Shown: positions 45,603-58,298 of the stretch, in pieces
Position numbering within the stretch: position 1 is the stretch's first letter
How the letters are laid out: every line of letters starts with the position of its first letter
DNA from: Lunularia cruciata
Lineage: Eukaryota > Streptophyta > Marchantiopsida > Lunulariales > Lunulariaceae
NCBI GenBank assembly: GCA_948567375.1
Contig: OX419761.1
Span: 26,228,501-26,292,500 of the forward strand
Direction: 5' to 3'
DNA length: 64,000 nucleotides
Translations under genes and position numbers: made by a program
The notes under the pieces: model-generated
The model's input: the letters and a program-made list of their open reading frames with translations, nothing else
The model's database searches: none
Told to the model about the DNA's origin: nothing

Positions 45603-46104
45603 ATGAAAAATGAACTCATTTGAGCCAATAGACATGAAGTTATGGCCTCTAGAGTTCTCTATGGAAACTTCTAAACCTCATTGAATCAAAGAATTCAAAT
45701 GCTCATACCTGCAAGCACAAAGCTTCAAATTCTATGAAATGAATTTCAATCAATGGCTCGTGACAAGATGCTTCTAATGAGTCCAAGATCACCTCATTTG
45801 AAGATGTGAGTCCAAAGTTCCAGCCTCTGAAAGTTGCAGATTTGAGCACCACCAACCGCACAAGAACACATATTGATGAATTTCAAAACTTCTTCCACAG
45901 AACTCCAACTCCAGCAACCAGGAGTTAAAAAGAAAGCACTCTCACAGCTCTTTCCAATGAGTCCAAGATTGAAAGATTTGGACATGGAACCAAAAAGTTA
46001 CAAGGTGTTGAAAATTGAGCTCAAACCCTAAAATCTCCGAGAGATGGCAGAATTCGAATCTTCATAACTTTCTTTGTGTATGTGCTCTGCAAGCCAGCGT
46101 AGTA
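45603..46104 (-). mobile_element. LINE-A 5'UTR fragment, inverted
   Basis: This corresponds to about 2.7 monomers (matching 21430 down to 20935 in copy A1), with a telo-box at 46023-46033. It ends where a plus-strand ORF2 begins. Confidence 0.8.
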
Positions 46105-48100
46105 TCAAAGTAACCATCAGATCTCCATCTCCATCGCTGGACCTGAATGAGCTTTGTGACTATGTGAAGGATTTGTACTTTTTCCCAAATGCTCCAAGCA
46201 TGGCACCTTGCCTTGGATCTGCTCTCACCATCTCTGAAGCTGATGTCAAGTACCAATTGAAGAAGTTGGCCAATGGTAAGGCTGAAGACCTTGATGGACT
46301 ATGTGTTGAACTTCTGAAGTGGGGCGGTAGCCAACTGATTTCAATACTCACTTCTCATTTGAATGAGGCAATCAAGTGTGGCTTTCCGGATAGATGGTGC
46401 TTCAAGAAGGTAGTTCCTATTCACAAGTCTGGCCAAAGAGATGTTGTCACCAATTACCGTACCATACTTGTTGGTAGTGTCTTTGCCAAGTTGTATGGTC
46501 GAATTTTGGAGTCAAGGTTGAGCACTTGGGCTGAAAAGCACAAAATTCGAGCTAAGTGCCAAGCTGGTTTCAGATTAGGCTTTAGTACTTTGGACCACCT
46601 ATTGGTACTTCATGTTTTGTGGTGCAAATCCAAGGGGGTTGGGAGAGCTCTCTATGTTGCCTTTATTGATTTCAGGAAGGCCTTTGATAAGGTGCTCAGG
46701 AAATCTCTAAGTGAGAGACTCATTGAAGTGGGTGTTTCAGCTGATCTGATTGGTGCTATCTCTAGACTCTATGAGAAAGTGATTGTGAAACTTTCATCTT
46801 TGAGCTCTCAAGATGTCCTTAGCACAATGGGTGTGATCCAAGGCTGCTCTCTGTCTCCAACTCTGTTCGGAATCTTCATCGATGATCTAGAGAGTCTACT
46901 CATGGAAGCTGGAGCTACAGGTGTACAGGTTGGCTCTTTGATGATACATGCACTCCTTTATGCAGATGATGTAGTGCTTCTCTCCACAAATCCACAGAGT
47001 TTACAGAAGCTGTTGGATTCTCTACTTTGCTTTTGCAATCAAACAAAGATGGAGGTGAACCTTGACAAGTCCAAGGTCATTGTGGTGGGTTCTAAAGGTG
47101 TCACACACCTTTCTTTTTTGATGGACAGCAATTGGAGCAGGTTTTTTCTTATAAGTACTTGGGCCTTGAGTTTTCTCATGACTATAGTTGGTCTACTTGT
47201 GTGAAGATGAGAATCAATGCAGGCTTTAGAGCTTTGTATTCACTCATGAACCGCAGTAGACTTGCTCACCTCACCACATGGGAGTTGAAGAAGGTGCTGT
47301 TCAGATCTCTTGTGCAGCCGGTGGTTCTCTATGGTGCTCAGATTTGGGGTCCAGGTACTAAGAAGACATGGTGGCAAAAGGTGGAGAAAGTTCAGAAATT
47401 GTTTTTGTGTGATGAACTTGGGGTGAGGACTCAAACTCCTTATGTATTCCTGCTTGCTGAAACAGGATTTTTACCTCTTGAGGCTGAAGCTTTTTTTTTA
47501 GCTATCACATATGCCACTAAGGTGAGGTCCATGGAGCATGAGAGACTTCCCTACCAAGCTTTTTGTGCCACTCTATCTGTCGGTTGGTATACAGATCTGA
47601 TTGCATGGGCCACAAGGTGGAATGTTTCTGAGCGACATTGGAGATTGGAGCCTATTGCACTTCGAGAGGTGATCAAGGAGCAGTTCTTACTTCGCTTATG
47701 GCAGCAACCCGGTACCAAGATGGTGTTCTATCAGCAGTTTGTAAATCCTATGTTGGTGTATTGTGAGCAAGATTATCTCTTGGCTAGGATTTCTACTTCA
47801 TTGAGACATGTTATCGCTCAATATAGAACTAGTTCTCATAGACTAGAAGTAGAACAAGGACGTTGGCAGCAGATAGAGCACTCCATGCGACTTTGCAAAT
47901 TGTGTATTATGAGCAAAGTTGAGGATGAGCATCATGTGTTTGTTGATTGCCCTTGTTACATGCAGATTAGAGTTAGACATCAGATTACTTGCAATGACTT
48001 CTCAACTCTCTTACAGGTTGAAGCTTTAGCATTAGGGAAGTACATGACAGAAGTTACTTTACATCGGACCAATTTGTTACAAATTGGTCCGATGCCCTAG
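46105..48100 (+). pseudogene. LINE-A ORF2 (RT and C-terminal part), one frameshift
   Basis: The frame holds the KLANGKAEDLDG linker, SGFSTLDHL-like region (here RLGFSTLDH), AFIDFRKAFDKV, GVIQGCSLSPTLF and YADD, and then, after a 2-bp insertion at about 47105, YKYLGLEFSHDYSW. The C-terminal CKLC...EDEHH...C motif ends at LLQIGPMP. One small indel separates it from an open RT-to-end frame. The endonuclease is absent. Confidence 0.86.
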
Positions 48101-48113
48101 GCCCTTGCCTAGG
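48062..48113 (+). promoter_or_regulatory. Two adjacent hairpins at the ORF2 end, both perfect
   Basis: Stem 1 is 48062-48076 against 48080-48094 (15 pairs, loop TTA). Stem 2 is 48096-48102 against 48107-48113 (7 pairs, loop CCTT). One base separates them, and the ORF2 stop TAG lies in stem 2. This is the best-preserved example. Confidence 0.7.
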
Positions 48114-48284
48114 CTCACATTTCATGTGTTTTGTATTGTGTTTCCAGCCTTTTGGCTCTTTGGGTCTTTTGGGCTTTATATTTCATTGTTCATTGTTCAT
48201 TGTTCACAAAGGCTTAGCGCTGAAGTACTTGGTATGTGTGAGACCATGAACATTCCAAAACAACACTCTAAGGGTCTGGAATTG

Positions 48285-49306
48285 CTATGCATTAGCTGAC
48301 AATTTCTTTTGAGTAATCATAGCTCTATTATCTCTCAAGAATGCAACAAAGCCTGCTTGTTGAGCCTCCTTCACCTTTGCTAATTCTCCCTTCTTTGCTT
48401 GCCATTGGAGAGGTAAGAGATCAGGGTCCAACCAGATACGCCGCCCCTTTAGTATAGCTTTGTTCCCCATCACTGCATTCCTTTGAGTTTCTGAGCCAAA
48501 CCTCACCAAAATGCTTCTTGGTTGTGCACCTTGTTGTCCCAATCTATATGCTTTCAAAATCTGAGGATCATGTACTCTCAAAGAATCAACAATAAACTCA
48601 CACACTATGGCCTTTGTGTCTTCCTTCTAAGTCTTTGGAAAACCTAAAATCCTCAAGTTCTTCATTCTCACCAATTGGTTCTCCTTCTCAACTCTCTTAT
48701 AGGTTGAAGCTTTAGCGTTAGGGAAGTACATGACTGAAGTTACTTTACATCGGACCAATTTGTTACAGATTGGTCAGATGCCCTAAGCCCTTGCCTAGGC
48801 TCACATTTCATGTGTTTTGTATTGTGTTTCCAGCCTTTTGACTCTTTGAGTCTTTCGGGCTTTATATTTCATTGTTTCATTATTTCATTGTAAGAGATTT
48901 GAGCCACCTTTGTAGCTTCGGCATATGACTTCATCTTGACCTCTAATGTGTCAACCATCTCTTGCAGCCCTCCATTTTGTGAAGCAATGTTGGTCGCTTG
49001 TGCTCCCAAGGAAGCAACCTTCTCAGTAGCATCCACCATACCCTTGGTGGAGTCTAACATCAGATTGCTACTCTTCTTGAGTTCTTGGATATTTACGGTG
49101 ATCGAATTGAGAGATGCTTTCACAGTCAAGACATCAGTTCTTACAGTTTGCAAATCTACCATAAGAGTGTTCATGCATTGAGACATGGGGGCAAAAAATC
49201 TCTTGAGTTCCTTGTGGAAGTCATTTGTTTTTCTATACATTTCAGCAAGTTGTTGGTGTTTTGAAGCTATCTCAGCAATGTCTTGCATCATCTTGGAAGC
49301 TTCCAT
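48285..49306 (-). pseudogene. LINE-A ORF1, split by an insertion
   Basis: The N-terminal part 49306-48889 is open from MEASKMMQDIAEIAS to the AQIS residues before the RRM. The plus-strand insertion removes about 16 bp of target. The remainder carries a stop (TTCTAAGTC near 48627) and then an open RRM end and C-terminal domain (48605-48285). The UAG-CAA-UUC junction with ORF2 is kept. Confidence 0.83.
48690..48888 (+). mobile_element. LINE 3'-end fragment inserted in ORF1
   Basis: The fragment has last ORF2 codons, 3'UTR and three tail units. It is opposite in orientation to its host. The host loses CTCATGCTCTTGCAAG at the site, so this is a target deletion rather than a duplication. Confidence 0.8.
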
Positions 49307-50389
49307 TCTAAAAGTTGTAACACATACTATGAGAATGTGTCCTCTGGTTCACTTAGGCTCCGTGAACACCAATAGCTCTACAATCACTTTTTCTCATGAA
49401 CCAAAAATCTACTCCTTCTGACTTGTAAATCAAAAGTTACAAACTTTTGAATTTGAGTTTTTCCTACATGAAAATTTTGAAATCTTACAGATTTCGAAAA
49501 TTCATAACCTTGGCTACAGTACTTCAAAATCTACAAGTGATGACTCAATCAAAAGCTCTTGAGAAATTCTATCTAATAAACCAAAAATGAACTCATTTGA
49601 GCCAATAGACATGAAGTTATGGCCTCTAGAGTTATCTATGGTAAACTTCTAAACCTCATTGAGTCACAGAATTCAAATACTTATATCTTCAAGCACAAAG
49701 CTTAAAATTCTATGAAATCAATTGACTTCAATCAATAGCTCTTGACAAGATGCTTCTAATGAGACCAAATTCACCTCATTTGAAGATGTAAGTCCAAAGT
49801 TCCAACCTCTGAAAGTTGCACATTTGAGCACCACCAACCGCACAAGAACACAGATTGATGAATTTCAAAACTTCTTCCACAGAACTCCAAATTCAGCACT
49901 CAAGTATTCAAAAGACATCCCTTTCACATCTGTTTCCAATGAGGCCAAGATTGAAAGATTTGGACATGAAACATAAAAGTTACAAGGTGTTGAAAATTGA
50001 ACTCAAACCTTAAAATCTCCAAGAGATGGCAGAATTCGAATCTTTATTGCTTTTTGTGTGTATGTTCTCTGCAAGCGTGCCCGGTATCAATTGAAAGAGC
50101 TTCCAAAGGCGCTTCCAATGCCACAAAAATCACTCCATTTGGACACCATATGAGGAAGATTCAAACTCTCAAGTCTAGCTCTTGTGTTAAAAATTTCAAT
50201 CACTCATAACGTTTTGCAAAAAGCTCAGAATGATACAATCTTGATGACTATGGAAAGTTCTCGGAAAGGCGCTTTGAACGAGACCAAATTTGGAATGTTT
50301 AAACATGTATGTAGGGAGATATGGCTTCTTAAACTTTCAGGACTCCTCTCCTCTTAAACTTTCGAAACTCAACTTCACTTCAGAAGAGA

Positions 50390-51138
50390 AGAAATTTGAT
50401 GTTAGACTCCACAAAGGGTATGGTGGATGCTACTGAGAAGGTTGCTTCCTTGGGAGCACAAGCCACCAACATTGCTTCACAAAATGGAGGGCTGCAAGAG
50501 ATGGTTGACACATTAGAGGTCAAGATGAAGTCATATGCTGAAGCTACAAAGGTCGCTCAAATCTCTTACTTGCAAGAGCATGAGATTGAGAAGGAGAACC
50601 AATTGGTGAGAATGAAGAACTTGAGGATTTCAGGTTTGCTAGAGACTGAGAAGGAAGACACCAAAGCCATAGTGTGTGAGTTTATTGTTGATTCTGTGAG
50701 AGTACATGATCCTCAAATTTTGAAAGCATATAGATTGGGACAACAAGGTGCACAACCAAGAAGCATTTTGGTGAGGTTTGGCTCAGAAACTCAAAGGAAT
50801 GTTGTGATGGGGAACAAAGCTATACTAAAGGGGCGGCGTATCTGGTTGGACCCTGATCTCTTACCTCTCCAATGGCAAGCAAAGAAGGGAGAATTAGCAA
50901 AGGTGAAGGAGGCTCAACAAGTAGGCTTTGTTGCATTCTTGAGAGATAATAGAGCTATGATTACTCAAAAGAAATTGTCAGCTAATGCATAGCAATTCCA
51001 GACCCTTAGAGTGTTGTTTTGGAATGTTCATGGTCTCACACATACCAAGTACTTCAGCGCTAAGCCTTTGTGGGATGATGCCGATCTGATCAATCTTGTG
51101 GAGACATGGGAACATGAAGGAAATATCATTCAAGACAT
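50390..51138 (+). mobile_element. LINE-A fragment: ORF1 (5'-truncated) and start of ORF2
   Basis: ORF1 is open from about 50393 (LMLDSTKGMVDATEK) to UAG at 50990-50992, covering part of the coiled coil, the RRM and the C-terminal domain. ORF2 continues in phase to 51138 (WDDADLINLVETWE), where a second, similar fragment starts inside ORF1. Confidence 0.83.
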
Positions 51139-52147
51139 GCAGTGATGGGGAACAAAGCTATACTAAAAGGGGTGGCATATCTGGTTGGACCCTGATCTCA
51201 CACCTGTCCAATGGCAAGCAAAGAAGGGAGAATTAGCAAAAGTGAAGGAGGCTCAACAAGCAGGTTTTGTTGCATTCTTGAGAGATAAAAGAGCTATGAT
51301 TACTCAAAAGAAATTGCCAGCTACTGCATAGCAATTCCAGACCCTTAGAGTGTTGTTTTGGAATGTTCATAGGCTCACACATACCAAGTACTCTAGCGCT
51401 AAGCCTTTGTGGGATGATGCTGATCTGATCAATCTTGTGGAGACATGGGAACATGATGGAAACACCATTCAAGGCATTGAAGGATTCACTCTTGTTGCTT
51501 CAACCTGGAACAAGCAGAGGCAACACAAAGGAAGGGGCTTTGGAGGTATTGTTACTTACGTTAGATTTGGCTTTGAGTAATTAGTCAACCAGAATCCTCA
51601 ACCAGAATCAGACCATGCACCTCTATCTTGTACCATCCTTCTTCCTTGCCTCAATAGAACCACATTACCTATTGACCATGCCTTTAGAGGAAAGTTTTGT
51701 CTAGATTTTCACAAGAGAGACTTGTACAAACAAGCTATCCAAGAGAAATTGAGTTCTATCGAGTGGAGTTTTGATTTTCAACAACTTAGTGATCAATTGG
51801 TTGAACTTATTCAATCTACATCAACTTCTTTGTTTCCAAGAGGCTCCCATAGGAACAGACTTGGTCTCCCTTGCAATAGATGGTATGATGTTGATCGCAA
51901 TATGGCAAGGATCAAAGCTATGGATAGCTCTCTTGATCAGATTGCACAAAATCAGGCCTTTGTTTCATACAAAAACTTGGTGAAGTGCAAAAAGCGAGCA
52001 TTTTTGAGACTCAAGGGGGTTGAGTTGAGCATTGAACTGAGGAGCAATCCCAAGGCTTTTTGGAAGAAGGTAACCATCAGATCTCCATCTCCATCACTGG
52101 ACCTAAATGAGCTTTGTGACTATCTGTACTTTTCTGTATTTGACTGA
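51139..52147 (+). mobile_element. LINE-A fragment: ORF1 end and deleted ORF2
   Basis: The ORF1 C-terminus (51139-51331, frame-broken, ends in UAG) is followed in phase by ORF2 (VLFWNVHR) to FGFE-stop at 51578. A deletion removes the middle of the endonuclease. The frame 51590-52147 covers ESDHAPL to LDLNELCDY, ending at the next 5'UTR. Confidence 0.82.
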
Positions 52148-52154
52148 TTTCCAC

Positions 52155-54288
52155 CACAGTTCTGAGTTTCAAAAGTTTAAAAGGAGAGGAGTCTTGAAAG
52201 TTTGTGAAGCCATATCTCCAAACATACATGTCCAAACTTTGCGGTTTTGATCTTGTTCAAAACACCTTTCCAAGAGCTTTCTAAAGCCCGCAGTATCGCA
52301 CTATTCTAAGCTTTGTGCAAAACGTTATGAGTGATTGACATTTCTGACATAGGAGCCAGACTTGAGAGTTCAAATCTTCATCATATAGAGTCCAAATGAA
52401 GTGATTTTGTAGCACCAAAAGCGCTTTTGGAAGGTCTTTCCATTGATACCAAGCACGCGTGCAGAGCACATACACACAAAAAGTTATGAAGATTTGAATT
52501 CTACCATCTCTTGGAGATTTTAGGGTTTGAGCTCAATTTTCAACACCTTGTAACTTTTGGTTCCATGTCCAAATCTTTCAATCTTGCCCTCATTGGAAAC
52601 ACCTGTGATAGGGCTTTCTTTTGAATTCTTCCTTGCTGAATTTGGAGTTCTGTGGAAGAAGTTTTGAATTTTATCAATTTGGGTTCTTGTGCGGTTGATG
52701 GTGCTCAAATCTGCAACTTTCAGAGGCTGGAACTTTGGACTTACATCTTCAAATGAGAAGATCTTGGTCTCATTAGAAGCATCTTTTCAAGAGCTATTGA
52801 TTGAAGTTGATTTCATAGAATTTTAAGCTTTTTGCTTGAGGGAATGAGCATTTGAATTTTGTGACTCAATGAGGTTAAGAAGTTTACCAAAGATAACTCT
52901 AGAGGCCATAACTCCATGTATATTGGCTCAAATGAGTTCATTTTTGGTTCATTAGATATAATTTCTCAAGAGCTTTTGATTGTGTCATCACTTGTAGATT
53001 TTGAAGTACTATAGCTAAGGTAGTAAATTTTTGGAATCTGTAGGATTTCAAAATTTTCATGCATAAAAAGTTCAAATTCAAAAGTTTAAATTCAAAAGTT
53101 TGTAACTTTTGATTTACAAGTCCAAAGGTGTAGATTTTTGGTTCATGAGAAAAAGTAATTGTAGAGCTATTGGTGTCCCCAAAGCCTGAGTGAACCAGAA
53201 TATACACTCTCATAGTATCTGTTTAGAGCTTTTAGAAAAGTGAGCATTTTTGAGACTCAAGGGGGTTGAGTTGAGCATTGAACTGAGGAGCAATTCCAAG
53301 GCTTTTTGGAAGAAGGTAACCATCAGATCTCCATCTCCATTGCTGGACCTGAATGAGCTTTGTGACTATGTGAAGGATCTGTACTTTTTCCCTAATGCTC
53401 CAACCATGGCACCTTGCCTTGGATCTGCTCTCACCATCTCTGAAGTACCAATTGAAGAAGTTGGCCAATGGTAAGGCTGAAGACCTTGATGGACTATGTA
53501 TGTGTTGAACTTCTGAAGTGGGGCGGTAGCCAACTGATTTCAGTAGTCACTTCTCATTTGAATGAAACAATGAAACAATGAAATATAAAGCCCGAAAGAC
53601 CCAAAGAGTCAAAAGGCTGGAAACATAATACAAAACACATGAAATGTGAGCCTAGGCAAGGGCCTAGGGCATCGAACCAATTTGTAACAAATTGGTCCGA
53701 TGTAAAGTAACTTCTGTCATGTACTTCCCTAATGCTAAAGCTTCAACCTGTAAGAGAGTTGAGAAGTCACTGCAAGTAATCTGATGTCTAACTCTAATCT
53801 GCATGTAACAAGGGCAATCAACAAACACATGATGCTCATCCTCAACTTTGCTCAATGAGGCAATCAAGTGTGGCTTTCCTGATAGATGGTGCTTCAAGAA
53901 GGTAGTTCCTATTCACAAGTCTGGCCAGAGAGATATTGTCACCAATTACCGTACCATACTCGTTGGTAGTGTCTTTGCCAAGTTGTATGGTCGAATTTTG
54001 GATTCAAGGTTGAGCACTTGGGCTGAAAAGCACAAAATTTGAGCTTAGTGCTAAGCTGGTTTCAGATCAGGCTTTAGTACTTTGGACCACCTATTGGTAC
54101 TCCATGTTTTGTGGTGGAAATCCAAGGGTGTTGGGAGAGCTCTCTATGTTGCATTTATTGATTTCAGGAAGGCCTTTGATAAGATGCTGAGGAAATCTCT
54201 AAGTGAGAGACTCATTGAAGTGGGTGTTTCAGCTGATCTGATTGGTGCTATCTCAAGACTCTATGCGAAAGTGAAAGTGAACATGTTC
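52155..54288 (+). mobile_element. LINE-A copy: 5'UTR joined to ORF2, split by a nested insertion
   Basis: A complete A-type 5'UTR (52155-53236, telo-box 52518-52528) is joined at the ORF1 start position directly to ORF2 linker codons (RAFLRLKGVEL). Small lesions include a deleted CTGATGTCAA near 53445 and a TATG duplication near 53497. A minus-strand 3' fragment is inserted at 53566-53853, flanked by AATGA at 53561-53565 and 53854-53858. ORF2 resumes to 54288 with TGA for the KHKIRAKC Arg codon (54041). Confidence 0.84.
53566..53853 (-). mobile_element. Nested LINE 3'-end insertion with 5-bp target duplication
   Basis: The minus strand starts at the Cys/His motif (SKVEDEHHVF) and runs to the tail. 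Flanking AATGA repeats and the tail's own CATT match the target, as expected for priming on a microhomology. Confidence 0.85.
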
Positions 54289-54958
54289 TATATTGAGCAA
54301 TAACATGTCTAAGTGAAGTAGAAATCTTAGCCAAGAGATAATCTTGCTCATAATACACCAACATAGGATTTACAAATTGCTGAAAGAAAACCATCTTAGT
54401 ACGGGCTGCTGCCATAAGCGAATTAAGAACTGCTCCTTGATCACTTCTCATAGTGCAATAGGCTCCAACCTCCAATGTCGCTCACAAACATTCCACCTTG
54501 TGGCCCATGCAACCAGATTTGTATACCAACCGACAGATCGAGTGGCACAAAAAGCTTGGTAGGGAAGCCTCTCATGCTCCATGGACCTCACCTTAGTGGC
54601 ATATGTGATAGCTAAAAATAAAGCTTCAGCCTCAAGAGGTAAAAACCCGGTTTCAGCAAGCATCAATACATAAGGAGTTTGAGTCCTCACCCCAAGTTCA
54701 TCACACAAAAACAATTTTTGAACTTTCTCCACCTTTTGCCACCATGTCTTCTTAGTACCTGGACCCCAAATCTGAGCACCATAGAGAACCACCGGCTGCA
54801 CAAGAGATCTGAACAACACCTTCTTCAACTCCCATGTGGTAAGGTGAGCAAGTCTAGAGCGGTTCATGAGTGAATACAAAGCTCTAAAGCCTGCATTGAT
54901 TCTCATCTTCACACAAGTAGACCAAATATAGTCATGAGAAACTCAAGGCCCAAGTACT
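54286..54958 (-). pseudogene. LINE ORF2 C-terminal part, inverted
   Basis: The minus strand reads from YKYLG (about 54955) through VLYGAQIWG, TWWQKVEK and RHWRLEPIAL to SLRHVIAQY. It is open from 54912 to 54448 and frame-broken after that. Its left neighbour is a plus-strand RT fragment joined at CTATATTGAGC. Confidence 0.82.
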
Positions 54959-55064
54959 TGTAATGAAACAATGAAACAATGAAATATAAAGCCCGAAAGA
55001 CCCAAAGAGTCAAAAGGCTGGAAACACAATACAAAACACATGAAATGTGAGCCTAGGCAAGGGC

Positions 55065-58000
55065 CTAGGGCATCGAACCAATTTGTAACAAATTGGTCCG
55101 ATGTAAAGTAACTTCTGTCATGTACTTCCCTAATGCTAAAGCTTCAACCTGTAAGAGAGTTGAGAAGTCACTACAAGTAATCTGATGTCTAACTCTAATC
55201 TGCATGTAACAAGGGCAATCAACAAACACATGATGCTCATCCTCAACTTTGCTCATAATACACAATTTGCAAAGTCGCATGGAGTGCTCTATCTGCTGCC
55301 AACGTCCTTGTTCTACTTCTAGTCTATGAGAACTAGTTCTATATTGAGCGATAACATGTCTCAATGAAGTAGAAATCCTAGCCAAGAGATAATCTTGCTC
55401 ACAATACACCAACATAGGATTTACAAATTGCTGATAGAACACCATCTTGGTACCGGGTTGCTGCCATAAGCGAAGTAAGAACTGCTCCTTGATCACCTCT
55501 CGAAGTGCAATAGGCTCCAATCTCCAATGTCGCTCAGAAACATTCCACCTTGTGGCCCATGCAATCAGATCTGTATACCAACCAATAGATAGAGTGGCAC
55601 AAAAAGCTTGGTAGGGAAGTCTCTCATGCTCCATGGACCTCACCTTAGTGGCATATGTGATAGCTAAAAACAAAGCTTCAGCCTCAAGAGGTAAAAACCC
55701 TGTTTCAGCAAGCAGGAATACATAAGAAGTTTGAGTCCTCACCCCAAGTTCATCACACAAAAACAATTTCTGAACTTTCTCCACCTTTTGCCACCATGTC
55801 TTCTTAGTACCTGGACCCCAAATCTGAGCACCATAGAGAACCACCGGCTGCACAAGAGATCTGAACAGCACCTTCTTCAACTCCCATGTGGTGAGGTGAG
55901 CAAGTCTATTGCAGTTCATGAGTGAATACAAAGCTCTAAAGCTTGCATTGATTCTCATCTTCACACAAGTAGACCAACTATAGTCATGAGAAAACTCAAG
56001 GCCCAAGTACTTATAAGAAGAAACCTGCTCCAATTGCTGTCCATCAAAAAAGAAAGGTGTGACACCTTTAGAACCCACCACAATCACCTTGGACTTATCA
56101 AGGTTCACCTCCATCTTTCTTTCATTGCAAAAGCAAAATAAAGAATCCAACAGCTTCTGTAAACTCTGTGGATTTGTGGAGAGAAGCACTACATCATCTG
56201 CATAAAGGAGTGCATGTATCAATAAAGAGCCAACCTGTACACCTGTAGCTCCAACTTCCATGAGTAGACTCTCTAGATCATCGATGAAGATTCCGAATAG
56301 AGTTGGAGACAGAGAGCAGCCTTGGATCACACCCATTGTGCTAAGGACATCTTGAGAGCTCAAAGATGAAAGTTTCACAATCACTTTCTCATAGAGTCTA
56401 GAGATAGCACCAATCAGATCAGCTGAAACACCCACTTCAATGAGTCTCTCACTTAGAGATTTCCTGAGCACCTTATCAAAGGCCTTCTTGAAATCAATAA
56501 AGGCAACATAGAGAGCTCTCCCAACCCCCTTGGATTTGCACCACAAAACATGAAGTACCAATAGGTGGTCCAAAGTACTAAAGTCTAATCTGAAACCAGC
56601 TTGGCACTTAGCTCAAATTTTGTGCTTTTCAGCCCAAGTGCTCAACCTTGACTCCAAAATTCGACCATACAACTTGGCAAAGACACTACCAACAAGTATG
56701 GTACAGTATTTGGTGACAACATCTCTCTGGCCAGACTTGTGAATAGGAACTACCTTCTTGAAGCACCATCTATCCGGAAAGCCACACTTGATTGCCTCAT
56801 TCAAATGAGAAGTGAGTATTGAAATCAGTTGGCTACCGCCCCACTTCAGAAGTTCAACACATAGTCCATCAAGGTCTTCAGCCTTACCATTGGCCAACTT
56901 CTTCAATTGGTACTTGACATCAGCTTCAGAGATGGTGAGAGCAGATCCAAGGCAAGGTGCCATGCTTGGAGCATTTGGGAAAAAGTACAAATCCTTCACA
57001 TAGTCACAAAGCTCATTCAGGTCCAGCGATGGAGATGGAGATCTGATGGTTACTTTCTTCCAGAAAGCCTTGGGATTGCTCCTCAATTCAGTGCTCAACT
57101 CAACTCCTTTGAGTCTTAGAAATGCCCGCTTTTTGCACTTCACCAACTTTTTGTATAAAACAAAAGCTTGATTTTGTGCAATCTGATCAAGAGATCTATC
57201 CATAGCTTTGATCCTTGCCATTTTGCAATCAGCATCATACCATCTATTGCAAGGGAGACCAAGTCTCTTCCTGTGGGAGCCTCTTGGAAACAAAGAAGTT
57301 GATGTAGATTGAAGAAGTTCAATCAATTGATCACTACGTTGTTGAAAATCAGAACTCCATTCCATAGAACTCAATTTCTCTTGGATAGCTTGTTGGTACA
57401 AGTCTCTCTTGTGAAAATCTAGACGAAGTTTGCCTCTAAAAGCATGGTCTATAGGTAATGTGGTTCTATTGAGGCAAGGAAAAAGGATGGTACAGGATAG
57501 AGGTGCATGGTCTGATTCTGGTTGAGGATCTAAAACAGCAAAATCTGAGACAAGATGGATATCATTAGCTGAAGTGAGCATATAATCTATGGTGCTTGAT
57601 CCACCTGAGGCAAAGCATGTGCTTTTACAAGTTTTTGGAAATTGAGAAAGGCCATTCAAGATCTTCAAGCTACAATTGGCACCAAAGCTCAAAAAGTGCT
57701 CACTCATGGAATTGGACATAGGATCTTTGGAAGAGCGTGACCAAGCACTGGAATGGTCTATCAAGCTATGGAAAGGATCATTCTCAAGGTCGCTCAAGTC
57801 AGGGATCTGAGAGGCTTGGATCCTAGCATTGAAATCACCAAGAACAAGGACTGCACCTTTACTTTGAAACTCTAACACATCCTTCGTCAAGGAATGGAAA
57901 GGTTGCATGGTGTTGAGAAGTCCACTTGAATAGATTGGTGATGTCAACGGGGCAAAGTAACAAACAGCAATGAAGCAAGGTGTGGCAATTCCTCCAATCC

Positions 58001-58298
58001 TCAGCCATTGGTATTGTCCACTTGAATCTTGACCTATCAAAGAGACAGATTTCTCAAAGCCAAATCTGACGTAAGTAGCAATACCTCCAAAGCCCCTTCC
58101 TTTGTGTTGTCTCCGCTTGTTCCAGGTTGAACCAACAAGAGTGAATCCTTCAATGTCTTGAATGGTGTTTCCTTCATGTTCCCATGTCTCCACAAGATTG
58201 ATCAGATGAGCATCATCCCACAAAGGCTTAGCGCTGGAGTACTTGGTATGTGTGAGCCCATGAACATTCCAAAACAGTACTCTAAAGGTCTGGAATTG
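55065..58298 (-). pseudogene. ORF2 of copy A2, one nonsense codon
   Basis: About 1077 codons begin with QFQTFRVLFWNVHG directly after UAG. The endonuclease (residues about 1-250) has WNVHG, LVETWE, VLGDFN and ESDHAPL. The linker contains LPCNRWYDADCK. The RT (about 440-720) has AFIDFKKAFDKV, GVIQGCSLSPTLFGIFIDD and LLYADD. The C-terminal region has YKYLGLEFSHDYSW, VLYGAQIWG and LCKLCIMSKVEDEHH...C. The first in-frame Met is at about codon 131, beyond two endonuclease motifs. The only clear break is TGA for CGA in KHKIRAKC near 56612. It resembles L1/Tx1-type ORF2 in order, with no RNase H domain seen. It acts by nicking target DNA and reverse-transcribing there. Confidence 0.9.

Larger units (their letters stand above)
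46105..48206 (+). mobile_element. LINE-A copy, 5'-truncated (linker to tail)
   Basis: It starts at KVTIRSPSPSLD before the RT. ORF2 is open to about 47100, where an extra AC (TCACACACC) shifts the frame, and continues 47132-48100 to the natural stop. YADD is intact at 46960. The 3'UTR ends in a TTCATTG-type tail, after which an inverted copy begins at CAAAGGCTTAGC. Confidence 0.87.
48207..50385 (-). mobile_element. LINE-A copy, inverted: 5'UTR, ORF1, first ORF2 codons
   Basis: The 5'UTR is about 50385-49307, with a mutated telo-box near 50003. ORF1 is 49306-48285, split by a plus-strand 3' fragment at 48690-48888. About 78 bp of ORF2 follow and stop at CCTTTG (48207), the same point where copy A1 is interrupted. 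Confidence 0.83.
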
